DNA of 64,000 nucleotides, from the NCBI RefSeq assembly GCF_021165955.1, contig NZ_CP088952.1, forward strand, positions 1,550,001-1,614,000, written 5' to 3'. The position numbers and the translations under genes were made by a program. This DNA is from Massilia endophytica (GTDB taxonomy: Bacteria; Pseudomonadota; Gammaproteobacteria; Burkholderiales; Burkholderiaceae_D). Shown one piece after another: positions 1-10,100 of this stretch. The stretch's first letter is position 1. Each line of letters begins with the position of its first letter. The notes beneath the pieces were generated by a model. That model saw nothing but the letters and a program-made list of their open reading frames with translations, was not told the origin of the DNA and ran no database searches.

Positions 1-1143
1 GTGCCTATCCTGGAGCAGGGCGGCGAGGCGCTGACCCGCCACTTCTACCAGAAGCTGTTCCGCGAATATCCTGAGGTGCTGCCTTACTTTAACCAGGCCC
101 ACCAGCACAGCGGCAACCAGCAGCGTGCCCTGGCGAATGGCGTGCTGATGTACGCGAAGAATATCGAACGCCTGGAGGCGCTGGGCGGCCTGGTGAATAC
201 CATCGTGGCCAAGCATGTATCGCTGCAGATCCTGCCGGAGCACTATCCCAAGGTGGGCGCGGCCCTGCTGGGCGCCATCCGCGAAGTGCTGGGCGCCGAG
301 GTGGCCACGGATGCCGTGATCGAAGCCTGGGGCGCGGCCTACGGCCAGCTGGCCGAGATCCTCATCGGCGCCGAAGGCAAGGCTTATGAAAACCAGGCTG
401 GCGCAAAGGGCGGCTGGAACGGCCTGCGCCGCTTCGTCGTGTCGCGCAAGCGCCCCGAATCCGAAGAGATCAGCAGCTTCGTCTTCCGTCCCGAAGACGG
501 CGGCCCCGTGATGGACTTTGCGCCGGGCCAGTACATCGGCATCCGCCTGGTCATCGACGGCAAGGAGCAGCGCCGCCAGTACTCGCTGTCGGCCGAGAGC
601 AATGGCAAGACCTACCAGATCAGCGTGAAGCGCGAACCGGGCGGCAAGGTCTCGAACTTCCTGCACGACCAGGTGGACGAAGGCGATACCGTGGAACTGC
701 TGCCGCCTTCCGGCGTGTTCACCCTGGGCGAGGGCGCCCGTCCCGTGGTGCTGATCAGCGGCGGCGTTGGCATCACCCCGACCCTGTCCATGCTGAACAC
801 GGCGCTGAAGTCCGGCCGTGAGGTGCACTTCATCCACGCGGCCCGCCACGGCGGCGTGCATGCCTTCCGCGACCAGGTGGACCAGCTGGCAGCTGGCAAC
901 GCGAAGCTGCGCCGCCACTACATCTATGCCGAAACCCGCGATGGCCACGCGGCGCCCCATGCTGTGGGCCTGCTGGACAAGGACGCGCTGGGCAAGTGGC
1001 TGCCGGAGTCGCGCGATGTGGACGCGTACTATCTGGGCCCGGTGGGCTTCATGAAGACGGTGAAGAAGTCGCTGGAAGAGCTGGGCGTGCCTGCGGCACA
1101 GACCCACTATGAGTTCTTCGGTCCTGCCGAAGCGCTCAACTAG
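1..1143 (+). CDS. hmp: Flavohemoglobin / nitric oxide dioxygenase (5' end cut by window)
   Basis: Cytoplasmic NO dioxygenase that converts NO and O2 to nitrate using NAD(P)H. The sequence shows a globin domain (about residues 1-130, beginning with EALTRHFYQKLF, the first globin helix) followed by a ferredoxin-reductase FAD domain (RQYSLSAES, the FAD-binding RxYS motif) and an NAD domain (LISGGVGITPTLSML). The visible 380 residues start inside helix A, so roughly 15-20 N-terminal residues probably lie before base 1; the GTG at base 1 is not a convincing start. Family length is about 395-405 aa. The C-terminal FFGP motif is intact, so only the 5' end is missing. The next gene is convergent, with 7 bases between the two stops. 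Confidence 0.93.
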   Translation: MPILEQGGEALTRHFYQKLFREYPEVLPYFNQAHQHSGNQQRALANGVLMYAKNIERLEALGGLVNTIVAKHVSLQILPEHYPKVGAALLGAIREVLGAEVATDAVIEAWGAAYGQLAEILIGAEGKAYENQAGAKGGWNGLRRFVVSRKRPESEEISSFVFRPEDGGPVMDFAPGQYIGIRLVIDGKEQRRQYSLSAESNGKTYQISVKREPGGKVSNFLHDQVDEGDTVELLPPSGVFTLGEGARPVVLISGGVGITPTLSMLNTALKSGREVHFIHAARHGGVHAFRDQVDQLAAGNAKLRRHYIYAETRDGHAAPHAVGLLDKDALGKWLPESRDVDAYYLGPVGFMKTVKKSLEELGVPAAQTHYEFFGPAEALN

Positions 1144-1150
1144 GCAGCTC

Positions 1151-1987
1151 TCAAACCAGCAGGGCGGCGCTCATGGACGCCGCGTCGCGCGCAGCTTCCT
1201 CGGTGATCTGCGCGCGTTTTTCTTCGTCGATGAAAAGGTCGATCACCGATTCAGAATGCGGCGGCTCTTCGCGCGGCGTTTCGAGCGGCGAGGCCACGGG
1301 TGCGAAGTGGTTGGCCAGGAGCAGGGTGTCCAGCAAAGTCTCCGGCGGCACCTGCAGGAAGCCGTCACGCAGGCCTTCGATGGCGTTGGCCACCGGCTCG
1401 GGCACGCCCAGCTTGTGCATGACTTCGCGCGTAATGATCTCTTCGCTGGCAGGCTGCCAGTTTTCTGGATCGGGCTCCAGCAGGCCGGGGAATTCGTCGG
1501 CGCGCGAGAGCAGGTAGAAGCCGCCCACTTCGTGGACGATGGCGGCGAAGAGGGCCGTATCCGGGTTCACGCCCGTGACTTCGCGCGCGATGATGCGCGC
1601 CAGGCAGGCGACGTGAATGGTGTGGTCCCACAGCTGCTCCGCCTTGGCGCGCAGTTCCGGGTCTTCGATCTTGCTGCCGAACTGGCGCACCACCATGGCG
1701 GCGGCCAGGGCAAACAGGTTGTGGTAGCCCACGCGCATGATGGCCGCCCGCACATTGGTGATGGTGGGGCCGCCGGTGCGGTTGAACATGGCGGAATTGG
1801 AAAGGGAGACCGTGCGGGCCGCCAGCTGGGGCTCGGCCAGCACCAGGCGGATTGCCTCTTCCATGGGGCAATCGGGGTCGTCCAGCGCGAGCTGCACGGC
1901 CAGGGCAGCGTTCACGCTGGTGGGAAAGACGAGGTCCCCGCGAATCGCCAGCGCAGCGATATGCCCGAAGGCTTCCAGTTTATTCAT
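1151..1987 (-). CDS. HDOD domain protein
   Basis: A 278-residue protein with an HDOD domain (about residues 15-215), a degenerate HD-superfamily fold used in bacterial signalling and usually lacking hydrolase activity. Visible hallmarks are FPTSVNAALAVQLALDDP near the start, LAARTVSLSNSAMFN, and ALFAAIVHEVGGFYLL around the degenerate HD position. The C-terminus (about 230-278) is acidic and low in complexity. ATG at 1987 is the first plausible start; the reading frame is open much further upstream but only as a shadow of dadA. It lies 74 bases downstream of dadA on the same strand, with a GC hairpin between them, so co-transcription is possible. The function of this particular HDOD protein is unknown. 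Confidence 0.85.
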   Translation of the reverse strand: MNKLEAFGHIAALAIRGDLVFPTSVNAALAVQLALDDPDCPMEEAIRLVLAEPQLAARTVSLSNSAMFNRTGGPTITNVRAAIMRVGYHNLFALAAAMVVRQFGSKIEDPELRAKAEQLWDHTIHVACLARIIAREVTGVNPDTALFAAIVHEVGGFYLLSRADEFPGLLEPDPENWQPASEEIITREVMHKLGVPEPVANAIEGLRDGFLQVPPETLLDTLLLANHFAPVASPLETPREEPPHSESVIDLFIDEEKRAQITEEAARDAASMSAALLV

Positions 1988-2029
1988 GCGCAAATTATAC
2001 GCAGGCGGGCTTTGAATCACAATGCAGCC

Positions 2030-2050
2030 GGCGGGGGCATGGCCCCCGCC
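2030..2050 (-). terminator. GC-rich hairpin after dadA
   Basis: A perfect 9-bp inverted repeat (GGCGGGGGC / GCCCCCGCC, 3-base loop) sits 12 bases past the dadA stop, between dadA and the HDOD gene. No T-run follows on the minus strand, so it may be an mRNA-stabilising or attenuating hairpin, not a true intrinsic terminator. Confidence 0.35.
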
Positions 2051-2061
2051 GTGCCACAGTG

Positions 2062-3345
2062 TCAGGCATTGGCCAGCTGGGGCTGGCGCGCGCCGCTTTC
2101 GCGGCGGTAGCGGCTGACGGACAGGTCGTCCGCATAAATGGCGGGGCGCTTGGCGGACATGATGTCGGCCAGCATCTGGGCCGAGCCGCAGGACATGGTC
2201 CAGCCAAGGGTGCCGTGTCCCGTATTGACAAAGAGATTGCGCATGCCGGTACGGCCTACCACGGGCGTGCCGTCCGGGGTCATGGGACGCAGGCCGGTCC
2301 AGAAAGTGGCCTGCGCCGTGTCGCCCGCGCCGGGGAAGAGGTCGTTGACCACCATTTCCAGGGTCTCGCGGCGGCGCGAGTTCAGGCGCTTGTCGTAGCC
2401 CGCGATTTCCGCCATGCCGCCCACGCGGATGCGGTCGTCGAAGCGGGTCACGGCGATCTTGTAGGTTTCGTCCAGGATGGTGGAAGTGGGCGCGTGTTCG
2501 GCGTTCACGATAGGCACCGTGATCGAGTAGCCCTTCAGCGGGTACACGGGAATATCCACCAGGCCCTTCAGGAAAGGCGTGGAGTAGGCGCCCAGGGCGA
2601 CCACGTAGGAGTCGGCCTTCACCAGCTCCTCGCCGCATTGCACGCCGCGCACCTTGTCGCCGTCCGTCAGCAGGCCGCTGATATCCACGCCGTAGCGGAA
2701 GTTCACGCCCAGCTCCTGCGCCATGGCGGTGAGGCGGGTGGTGAAGAGCTGGCAGTCGCCCGTTTCGTCGTTCGGCAGGCGCAGGCCGCCCACCAGCTTC
2801 TCCGCGGCCAGGCCCGGCTCGGCCTGCAGCAGGGACTGGCTGTCCAGCAGCTCGAAGGGCACGCCGGTTTCCTTCAGCACTTCAATGTCCTTCGCGGCAT
2901 CGTCCAGCTGCTTCTGGGTACGGAAGAGCTGGGTCGTGCCTTTCTGGCGGCCTTCATATTCGATGCCTGTAGCGGCGCGCAGCACCTTGAAGCAGTCGCG
3001 GCTGTACTCGGCCAGGCGCACCATGCGCTCCTTGTTGACCGCATAGCTCTCGGCATTGCAGTTGCGCAGCATCTGCCACATCCATTTCAGCTGGAAGAGG
3101 GTGCCGTCCGGGGTGATGGACAGGGGCGCGTGGCGCTGCAGCATCCACTTCATGGCCTTCAGGGGAATGCCGGGAGCGGCCCAGGGCGAGGCGTAGCCGG
3201 GCGAAATCTGGCCCGCGTTGGCGAAGCTGGTTTCCAGGGCAGGGCCGGGCTGGCGGTCGAGCACGGTTACTTCATGGCCTGCCTGGGCCAGGTAGTAAGC
3301 GGTGGTGACGCCGATGACTCCACTTCCGAGAACGACTACGCGCAT
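2062..3345 (-). CDS. dadA: D-amino acid dehydrogenase, small subunit type
   Basis: FAD-dependent enzyme that oxidises D-amino acids (classically D-alanine) to 2-oxo acids and ammonia, passing electrons to the respiratory chain at the inner membrane. The 427 aa open with the Rossmann motif VVVLGSGVIGVTTAYYLAQAG. They continue with the DadA signature SFANAGQISPGYASPWAAPG, and end with GHGTLGWTMSCGSAQMLAD, which closes the FAD site. Length matches the family (about 420-435). It is transcribed divergently from an Lrp/AsnC regulator across a 91-base spacer. That arrangement is typical of dad loci, where an Lrp-type protein controls alanine catabolism; the regulatory link here is inferred. No alanine racemase gene (dadX) is adjacent. 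Confidence 0.95.
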   Translation of the reverse strand: MRVVVLGSGVIGVTTAYYLAQAGHEVTVLDRQPGPALETSFANAGQISPGYASPWAAPGIPLKAMKWMLQRHAPLSITPDGTLFQLKWMWQMLRNCNAESYAVNKERMVRLAEYSRDCFKVLRAATGIEYEGRQKGTTQLFRTQKQLDDAAKDIEVLKETGVPFELLDSQSLLQAEPGLAAEKLVGGLRLPNDETGDCQLFTTRLTAMAQELGVNFRYGVDISGLLTDGDKVRGVQCGEELVKADSYVVALGAYSTPFLKGLVDIPVYPLKGYSITVPIVNAEHAPTSTILDETYKIAVTRFDDRIRVGGMAEIAGYDKRLNSRRRETLEMVVNDLFPGAGDTAQATFWTGLRPMTPDGTPVVGRTGMRNLFVNTGHGTLGWTMSCGSAQMLADIMSAKRPAIYADDLSVSRYRRESGARQPQLANA

Positions 3346-3436
3346 TGTTGCCTCACTGTATTGGGGATTTTTGCTATGATATTTGGATTCATCCAGTGTT
3401 TGTCACTATAAAAGTGCGGAAAAATAGGGAAAAATC

Positions 3437-3931
3437 ATGCGAACTCAGAAAGAATCCGTGCGCGGGCTGGACAAGCTGGACCGCAAGATCCTCAAGCTGC
3501 TGCAGGAGGATGGGCGCATGTCCATGAAGGACCTGGCCGAGCAGGTAGGGCTGTCGATCACGCCGACCACGGAGCGGGTCAAGCGCATGGAGCGGGACGG
3601 GGTGATCAGCGGCTATCACGCCCGGCTCAATCCTGGGGCGCTGGGTGCGACCCTGCTGGTGTTTGTGGAGATTACGCTCAACCAGAAGTCAGCCAGCCAC
3701 TTCGAGCAGTTCCGCCGCGAAGTGCTGCGCATTCCCGAGGTGCAGGAATGCCATCTGGTGTCGGGCGATTTCGACTACCTCATCAAGGCGCGGATTCATG
3801 AGATGGCGGAATATAGAAAGCTGCTGGGGGATATGCTGCTCAACCTGCCTGGCGCGGCCCAGTCCAAAAGCTATGTGGTAATGGAAGAGATTAAAGAAAC
3901 GCTGATTCTGTCCACTGAAACGAATCTGTAA
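3437..3931 (+). CDS. Lrp/AsnC family transcriptional regulator
   Basis: A 164-residue feast/famine regulator. The N-terminal winged HTH (about residues 10-60) contains LDRKILKLLQEDGRMSMKDLAEQVGLS and the recognition segment TPTTERVKRMER. The C-terminal RAM ligand-binding domain (about 70-150) carries VQECHLVSGDFDYLIKARI, including the conserved G-D-Y-D-like loop. It is divergent from dadA, so the probable job is amino-acid-responsive control of dadA and of itself, like DadR or Lrp. The ATG is preceded by an A-rich stretch with only a weak Shine-Dalgarno sequence (AGGGAAAAATC). The inducer cannot be read from sequence. Confidence 0.92.
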   Translation: MRTQKESVRGLDKLDRKILKLLQEDGRMSMKDLAEQVGLSITPTTERVKRMERDGVISGYHARLNPGALGATLLVFVEITLNQKSASHFEQFRREVLRIPEVQECHLVSGDFDYLIKARIHEMAEYRKLLGDMLLNLPGAAQSKSYVVMEEIKETLILSTETNL

Positions 3932-4156
3932 TATTTAAGCCATTGATGGGTGGCAATATTCGCACATTCGCCCGCGTCCAGCGTTGGGTGACGGCCATTT
4001 TCCCTCAGCAGACTGACGATTTCTGTCCTTCCGGAACGATTTCCGTATATCATTCCTTTTTGAGAGATATTTTGCATTAGAAATAATATCGCTGTTCATA
4101 ATATTAACTAAAAGAATCTCACCAATTCTATCCAAAACTAAATGGAGTCTGCCCCC

Positions 4157-7100
4157 ATGGCTTCCGCTGTTATTGCATCCACTGCCAAAGAAATCGCCTT
4201 TATCGATACTTCGATTGCCGACTACCAAACGCTGGTCGACGGGTTGAGGGAAGGCGTCGAATTTGTCCTGATCGACAGCACGCACGATGGTCTGGCGCAG
4301 ATCGCCGCCGTGCTGGCTTGGCGCACCGACATCGGGGCTGTACACGTGTTCAGTCACGGTGAACCGGGCGCGCTCCAGCTGGGTTCGGCCTTGGTTAGCG
4401 AGGCGAGTCTGCATAGCTACAGTTCCGAGCTTGCGTTGATGCGAGACACGTTCGCCGGAAAAGGTGAGCTGCTGCTTTATGGCTGTGATGTTGCCAAGGG
4501 CGCAGCCGGCCAATCCTTCATTTCGGCACTGGCAGCGGCTACTGCAGCAAAGATCGCCGCCTCGACCGATCTGACTGGAAGCGCTGTCCTCGGAGGTGAC
4601 TGGATGCTGGAAACGCAGACCGCTGCGATCGGCACGCCAATTGCGCTGTCGCAGACAGGGATTGCAGCGTTCAGCGGTCTACTTGCTGTCACTGATGTCA
4701 ATTTCGATGGCGCTACCACCATCGATGGCGGGTTTGGCACGGAGATGACGTTCGGCGCGTGGAAGTTCACCTCGAGTCCCGATTCCGACATGGCCATTGC
4801 CCTCTACGCCGACAGGGCTGATTTGCTGAACGTAGATGGCGGGGGCAATGACCGCGCCGTGTTACTCAACTACGACCAACTCGCGGTGCAGACATTTGCG
4901 ATGAAGTCGGCGGACGGCAGCAACTTCAAGATCGAATCCTTCAAGATCGGACAGACTGCCGCTTCCCCTGCTACTCTAACCATTGCCGCCTATTCCGGGG
5001 GGCAGCTGATCGTGGCGGCGGAGTCTGTGAATATGGGAAGTTCAGATTCCGCTGGAAACATCAGCTATAGCATGTCCAACAATGATGGCAATGGCCGCGC
5101 TGGGACGCTTACCTTCAATTCCGCATACGGCGATATCGATGAGATCCGCTTCTCGTTCTCGTCCGCTAGTACGTTATCAATAGACGATATCGACGTTAGC
5201 GTGGCCGTACCTGATACCACTGCCCCGGTATTTTCGTCTGCAGCGGTCAATGGTACGTCCCTGGTGATGACCTACACCGAGGCGAGCATGTTAGACGCGG
5301 CGAATGCGGCAGCCGCTGGTGCCTTTACGGTGATGGCAGGAGGCTCCTCCGTCACAGTCAACAGCGTAGCCGTGAACGCCGCCGCTAACACCGTCACCCT
5401 GACGCTCGCCAGCGCGGTGACGCACGGACAGGCAGTCACCGTGGCCTACACTGACCCGACCGGCGGCGACGACACGAACGCAATTCAGGACGTTGCAGGA
5501 AATGACGCGGCCACCCTCGGTGCGACGGCCGTCACCAACAATACGCCCGACACCACTGCGCCAGCAGTCACCGGCAATATCTCCGTTCCGGCTGATGCGG
5601 TCTATGCTGAAGGTCAGACCCTGAGCTTTACCGTCACCTTTGACGAGAACGTGACCGTTAGCGGCACCGATAGCAGTCTTGCGCTGACCATCGGAAGCAC
5701 CGCGCGGAGCGCCAGCTACTTCTCAAAGTCCGGCGCCACGGTAACTTATCACTATACGGTGCAGGCAGGCGACCTGGATGCCAATGGCATCTCGGTAGGG
5801 GCTCTTTCACTTGGCACCAGTACGATCCAGGACGCGGCCGGCAACAATGCCACGCTGACGCTGACCGGCCATATTCCGACGCTGACTGGCATTCTGGTTG
5901 ATACTGCGGCGCCGGTCTTTGCGTCGGCGGTAGTGAATGGCACCTCGCTGGTGCTGACGTACACCGATGACTCCCAGCTCGACGCTGGTAATGGCCCAAT
6001 CCCAGGTCATTTCAATGTGGAGGCGGACGGTGCAACCGTCACAATCAGCAGCGTGTCCGTGAACGCCGCCGCCAAAACCGTCACACTGACGCTGGCGAGC
6101 GCTGTGGCCTTCGGGCAGGCCGTTACCGTAGCCTACGCTGACGGCTCCCCAAGCAATGATCCGACCGGCATCCAGGACGCTGCAGGCAACGACGCCGCAT
6201 CGCTCAGCACCACTGCGGTCACCAATAACACGCCTGATATCACGGCGCCGGTCTTTGCGTCGGCGACCGTCAACGGTGCATCGCTGGTGTTGGCCTATAA
6301 CGATGCCAGCACTCTGGACGCCGTGAATGTCCCTGCTGCAGGGGATTTTGCCGTGACGGTGGGCGGTTCTGCGCGCGCCGTCAACAGCGTATCTGTTGAC
6401 GCCGCCGCCAAGACCATCACGCTGACGCTAGCAAGCGCCGCCGGGTACGCCGAGGCAGTTACTGTAGCCTACACTGACCCCACTGCAGGCAACGATACCA
6501 ACGCGATCCAGGACGCTGCAGGCAATGACGCCGCGTCGCTTGGCGTCACGCCCGTCACCAACAATACGCCCGACACGACAGCGCCCGTTTTTGCCTCGGC
6601 AGCCGTCAACGGCACTTCGCTGGTGATGACCTACACCGAAGCTACAACGCTGAACGGGGTGAATGTCGCCGCCGCAGGCGCCTTCACGGTGATGGCAGGC
6701 GGTTCGCCTGTCACTGTCAACAGCGTGTCGGTGAACGCCGCTGCCAAGACGGTGACGCTGACGCTGGCCACCGCTGTAGGCTACGCCGAAGCAGTTACTG
6801 TCGCCTACACCGATCCGACCGGCGGCAACGACGCCAACGCTATCCAGGACGCGGCAGGCAACGATGCTGCTACGCTTGGCGCAACGGCAGTCACCAACAA
6901 CACTCCAGACACTACGGGCCCGGTCTTTGCGTCCGCAGAAGTCAATGGCAGCACGCTAGTGATGACCTACACCGAAGCCACTACTCTCGATGCTGTGAAT
7001 GCGCCCGCCGCTGGCGCCTTCACTGTCATGGCGGGTGGCTCGGCCGTTACCGTCAACAGCGTGTCGGTCAACGCTGCCGCCAAGACCGTCACGCTGACCT

Positions 7101-10100
7101 TGGCCAGCGCGGTTGCGAACGGCCAGGCCGTCACCGTCGCTTATGCCGACCCGACTGGCGGCAACGACGCGAATGCAATCCAGGATGCAGCAGGCAACGA
7201 CGCTGCCACGCTGGGAGCCACCGCCGTCACCAACAACACGCCCGATACCACGGCTCCTGCGCTTGCTTCGGCAGCTGTCAACGGCACTTCGCTGGTGCTG
7301 ACCTACACTGATGTCAACACGCTGGATGCAGTAAATACCGCGGCGGCTGGCGACTTCACCGTCATGGCAGGCGGCTCGCCGGTTACCGTCAACAGCGTAA
7401 CGGTGAACGCTGGCGCCAAGACTGTCACGCTGACGCTGGCGAGCGCCGTGAATCCCGGCGAATCGGTCACCGTCGCCTACAGCGATCCGACCGGCGGCAA
7501 CGACGCCAATGCGACCCAGGACGCAGCAGGCAATGATGCGGCCTCGTTTGGTGCAACGGCTGTTACCAACAACACCCCGGATGCCACGGCGCCAGTCTTC
7601 GCCTCTGCCGCCGTGGATGGCGCCACGCTGGTGATGACTTATACCGAAGCGACCACTCTGGATGGAACGAACGTTCCCGCAGCCGGAGCGTTCACCGTGA
7701 TGGCGGGCGGCTCGGCCGTCACTGTCAACAGCGTGGCGGTGGACGCCAACGCCAAGACGGTGACGCTGACGCTGGCCAGCGCGGTGATCACCGGCCAGGC
7801 CGTCACGGTGGCCTACAACGACCCGACGGGCGGCGATGACTCGAACGCAATCCAGGATATCGGCGGCAACGACGCTGCCACGCTCGGCGCCACGGCAGTG
7901 ACGAATAACACCGTGGATACGACGGCCCCTGTATTTGCCTCCGCCGCCGTCAACGGCACCTCGCTGGTCATGACCTATACCGAAGCCACGACCCTGGACG
8001 CAGGCAATGCGCCCGCGGCTGGCCGCTTCACGGTCATGGCGGGGGGCTCGGCGGTCACCGTGAACAGCGTTTCGGTGGATGCGGCGGCCAAGACCGTTAC
8101 GCTGACGCTGGCGAGCGGCGTCGTTGCCGGACAGGCTGTTACCGTTGCCTATGCCGACCCGACGGGTGGCAACGATGCGAACGCGATCCAGGATGCATCG
8201 GGCAACGACGCGGTTACCCTGAGCGCGACCACCGTCACCAATAACACGCCGGACGTTGCTGCCCCGGTCTTCGCTTCTGCCGCCGTCAACGGCGCCTCGC
8301 TGGTGATGACCTACACCGATGCGTCCCAGCTCGATGCGGGGAATCCGCCAGCCATTGGCGACTTTGCCGTGATGGCGGGCGGTTCGCCGGTTAGCGTCAG
8401 CAGTGTTTCTGTAAACGCGGCCGCCAAGACCGTTACGCTGACCCTGGCGAGCGCGGTGACGCCTGGCCAGGCCGTGACCGTGGCCTACACCGACCCTACC
8501 ATCGGCAACGATGGGAATGCCATTCAAGATGCGGCGGGTAACGACGCCATCACGCTCGGCGCAACGGCCGTCACCAACAATACGCCTGATGTCACAGCGC
8601 CGGTCTTCGCTTCCGCAGCCGTTAATGGCGCCACGCTGGTGCTGACTTATACCGAAGCGACGACGCTGGATGCGACGAACGTTCCAGCAGCTGGAGCATT
8701 TACCGTCATGGCGGGTGGTTCGGCCGTTACCGTCAGCAGCGTATCGGTGAACGCCGCTGCGAAGACCGTCACGCTGACGCTGGCGAGCGCGGTAGCTCCT
8801 GCCCAGGCCGTCACGGTGGCCTACGCCGATCCAACCGGCGGCAACGACACCAACGCGATCCAGGATGCCGCGGGCAATGATGCCGCCACGCTCGGTGCGA
8901 CTTCTGTCACCAACAACACGGTGGACACGACGGCTCCGGTATTCGCTTCTGCAGCCGTCAACGGTACCTTGCTGGTGATGACCTACACCGAAGCCAGCAC
9001 GCTGGATGGAGTAAATGCTCCCGCAGCGGGCGCGTTTACCGTGACGGCAGGCGGGTCGGCCGTCAGTGTCAGCAGCGTGTCGGTCAACGCCGCCGCCAAG
9101 ACGGTTACGCTGACGCTGGCCAGCGGAGTCACCGCGGGCCAGGCTGTCACTGTGGCCTACGCTGACCCGACCGGCGGCAACGACACGAACGCGATCCAGG
9201 ATGCGGCAGGCAACGACGCCATCACCCTCGCGGCGACTGCCGCCACCAACAACACTCCGGATGTCACCGCGCCGGTCTTTGCTTCGGCCACCGTCAACGG
9301 CACCACCCTCGTGATGACGTACACGGAAGCGGTGTCGCTGGATGCTGTCAATGGCCCGGCGGCCGCGCGCTTTGCCGTGACCGCAGCCGGTTCTGCAGTT
9401 GCCGTCAGCAACGTCGTCGTCGATGCCAATGCGAAGACCGTCACGCTGACGCTTGCAACCGCTGTTACCAATGGCCAGGCGGTCACGGTTGCGTACACCG
9501 ATCCGACCGGTGGCAACGACGCCAACGCGATCCAGGACGCGGCAGGCAACGACGCCGTGACGCTCGGCGCCACGGCTGTCACCAACAACACTCCCGTGCC
9601 CAGCCCTTCGACACCGCCAACCACCAGCACGGTGGACGGTGTGGCCGTGCAGACCGGCACTGTGGCCAACAGCGATGGTTCCGTATCGACGGTGGTGACG
9701 ATTCCGGTCGTGACGACCGGGCGCGTTGAGGAAGTGGGCGACAACACCGTTGCCGATATCCCGCTGGTGAAGAACTCCAGCGGCACCTCGCTCCTGACGG
9801 TTCAGGTGCCCGTGGGCGTGGGCCTGCAGGCCAGCGGTCCTGGCCAGGCGAAGACCGCGGGCAGTTCGTTGACGGACCTGATCCGCGAGATCAAGGCCCA
9901 CACCACCAGCGGTTCGGCGGACCAGAATTCGCTCACCGGCGGCGGCACTGGCTTCCTGGGCGACCTGCAAAGCAGCACGCCGCTGCTGGTGCAGACCGTC
10001 GTCACCGCGGGCAATACGCCAGGCAGCAATGCCTTGACCATCAGCGGCCAGCCAACGGCTGCGGGCGAAACCCAGGTCGCGCTGGTAATCGATACGCGCT

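Noticed and set aside
1852..3411. 519-codon plus-strand frame over dadA
   Set aside because: Shadow of dadA; no recognisable protein and no start signal.
5215..9597. CRISPR-like periodicity
   Set aside because: The period is about 330 bases, in frame, and translates to a known protein repeat; there are no short identical repeats with unique spacers.
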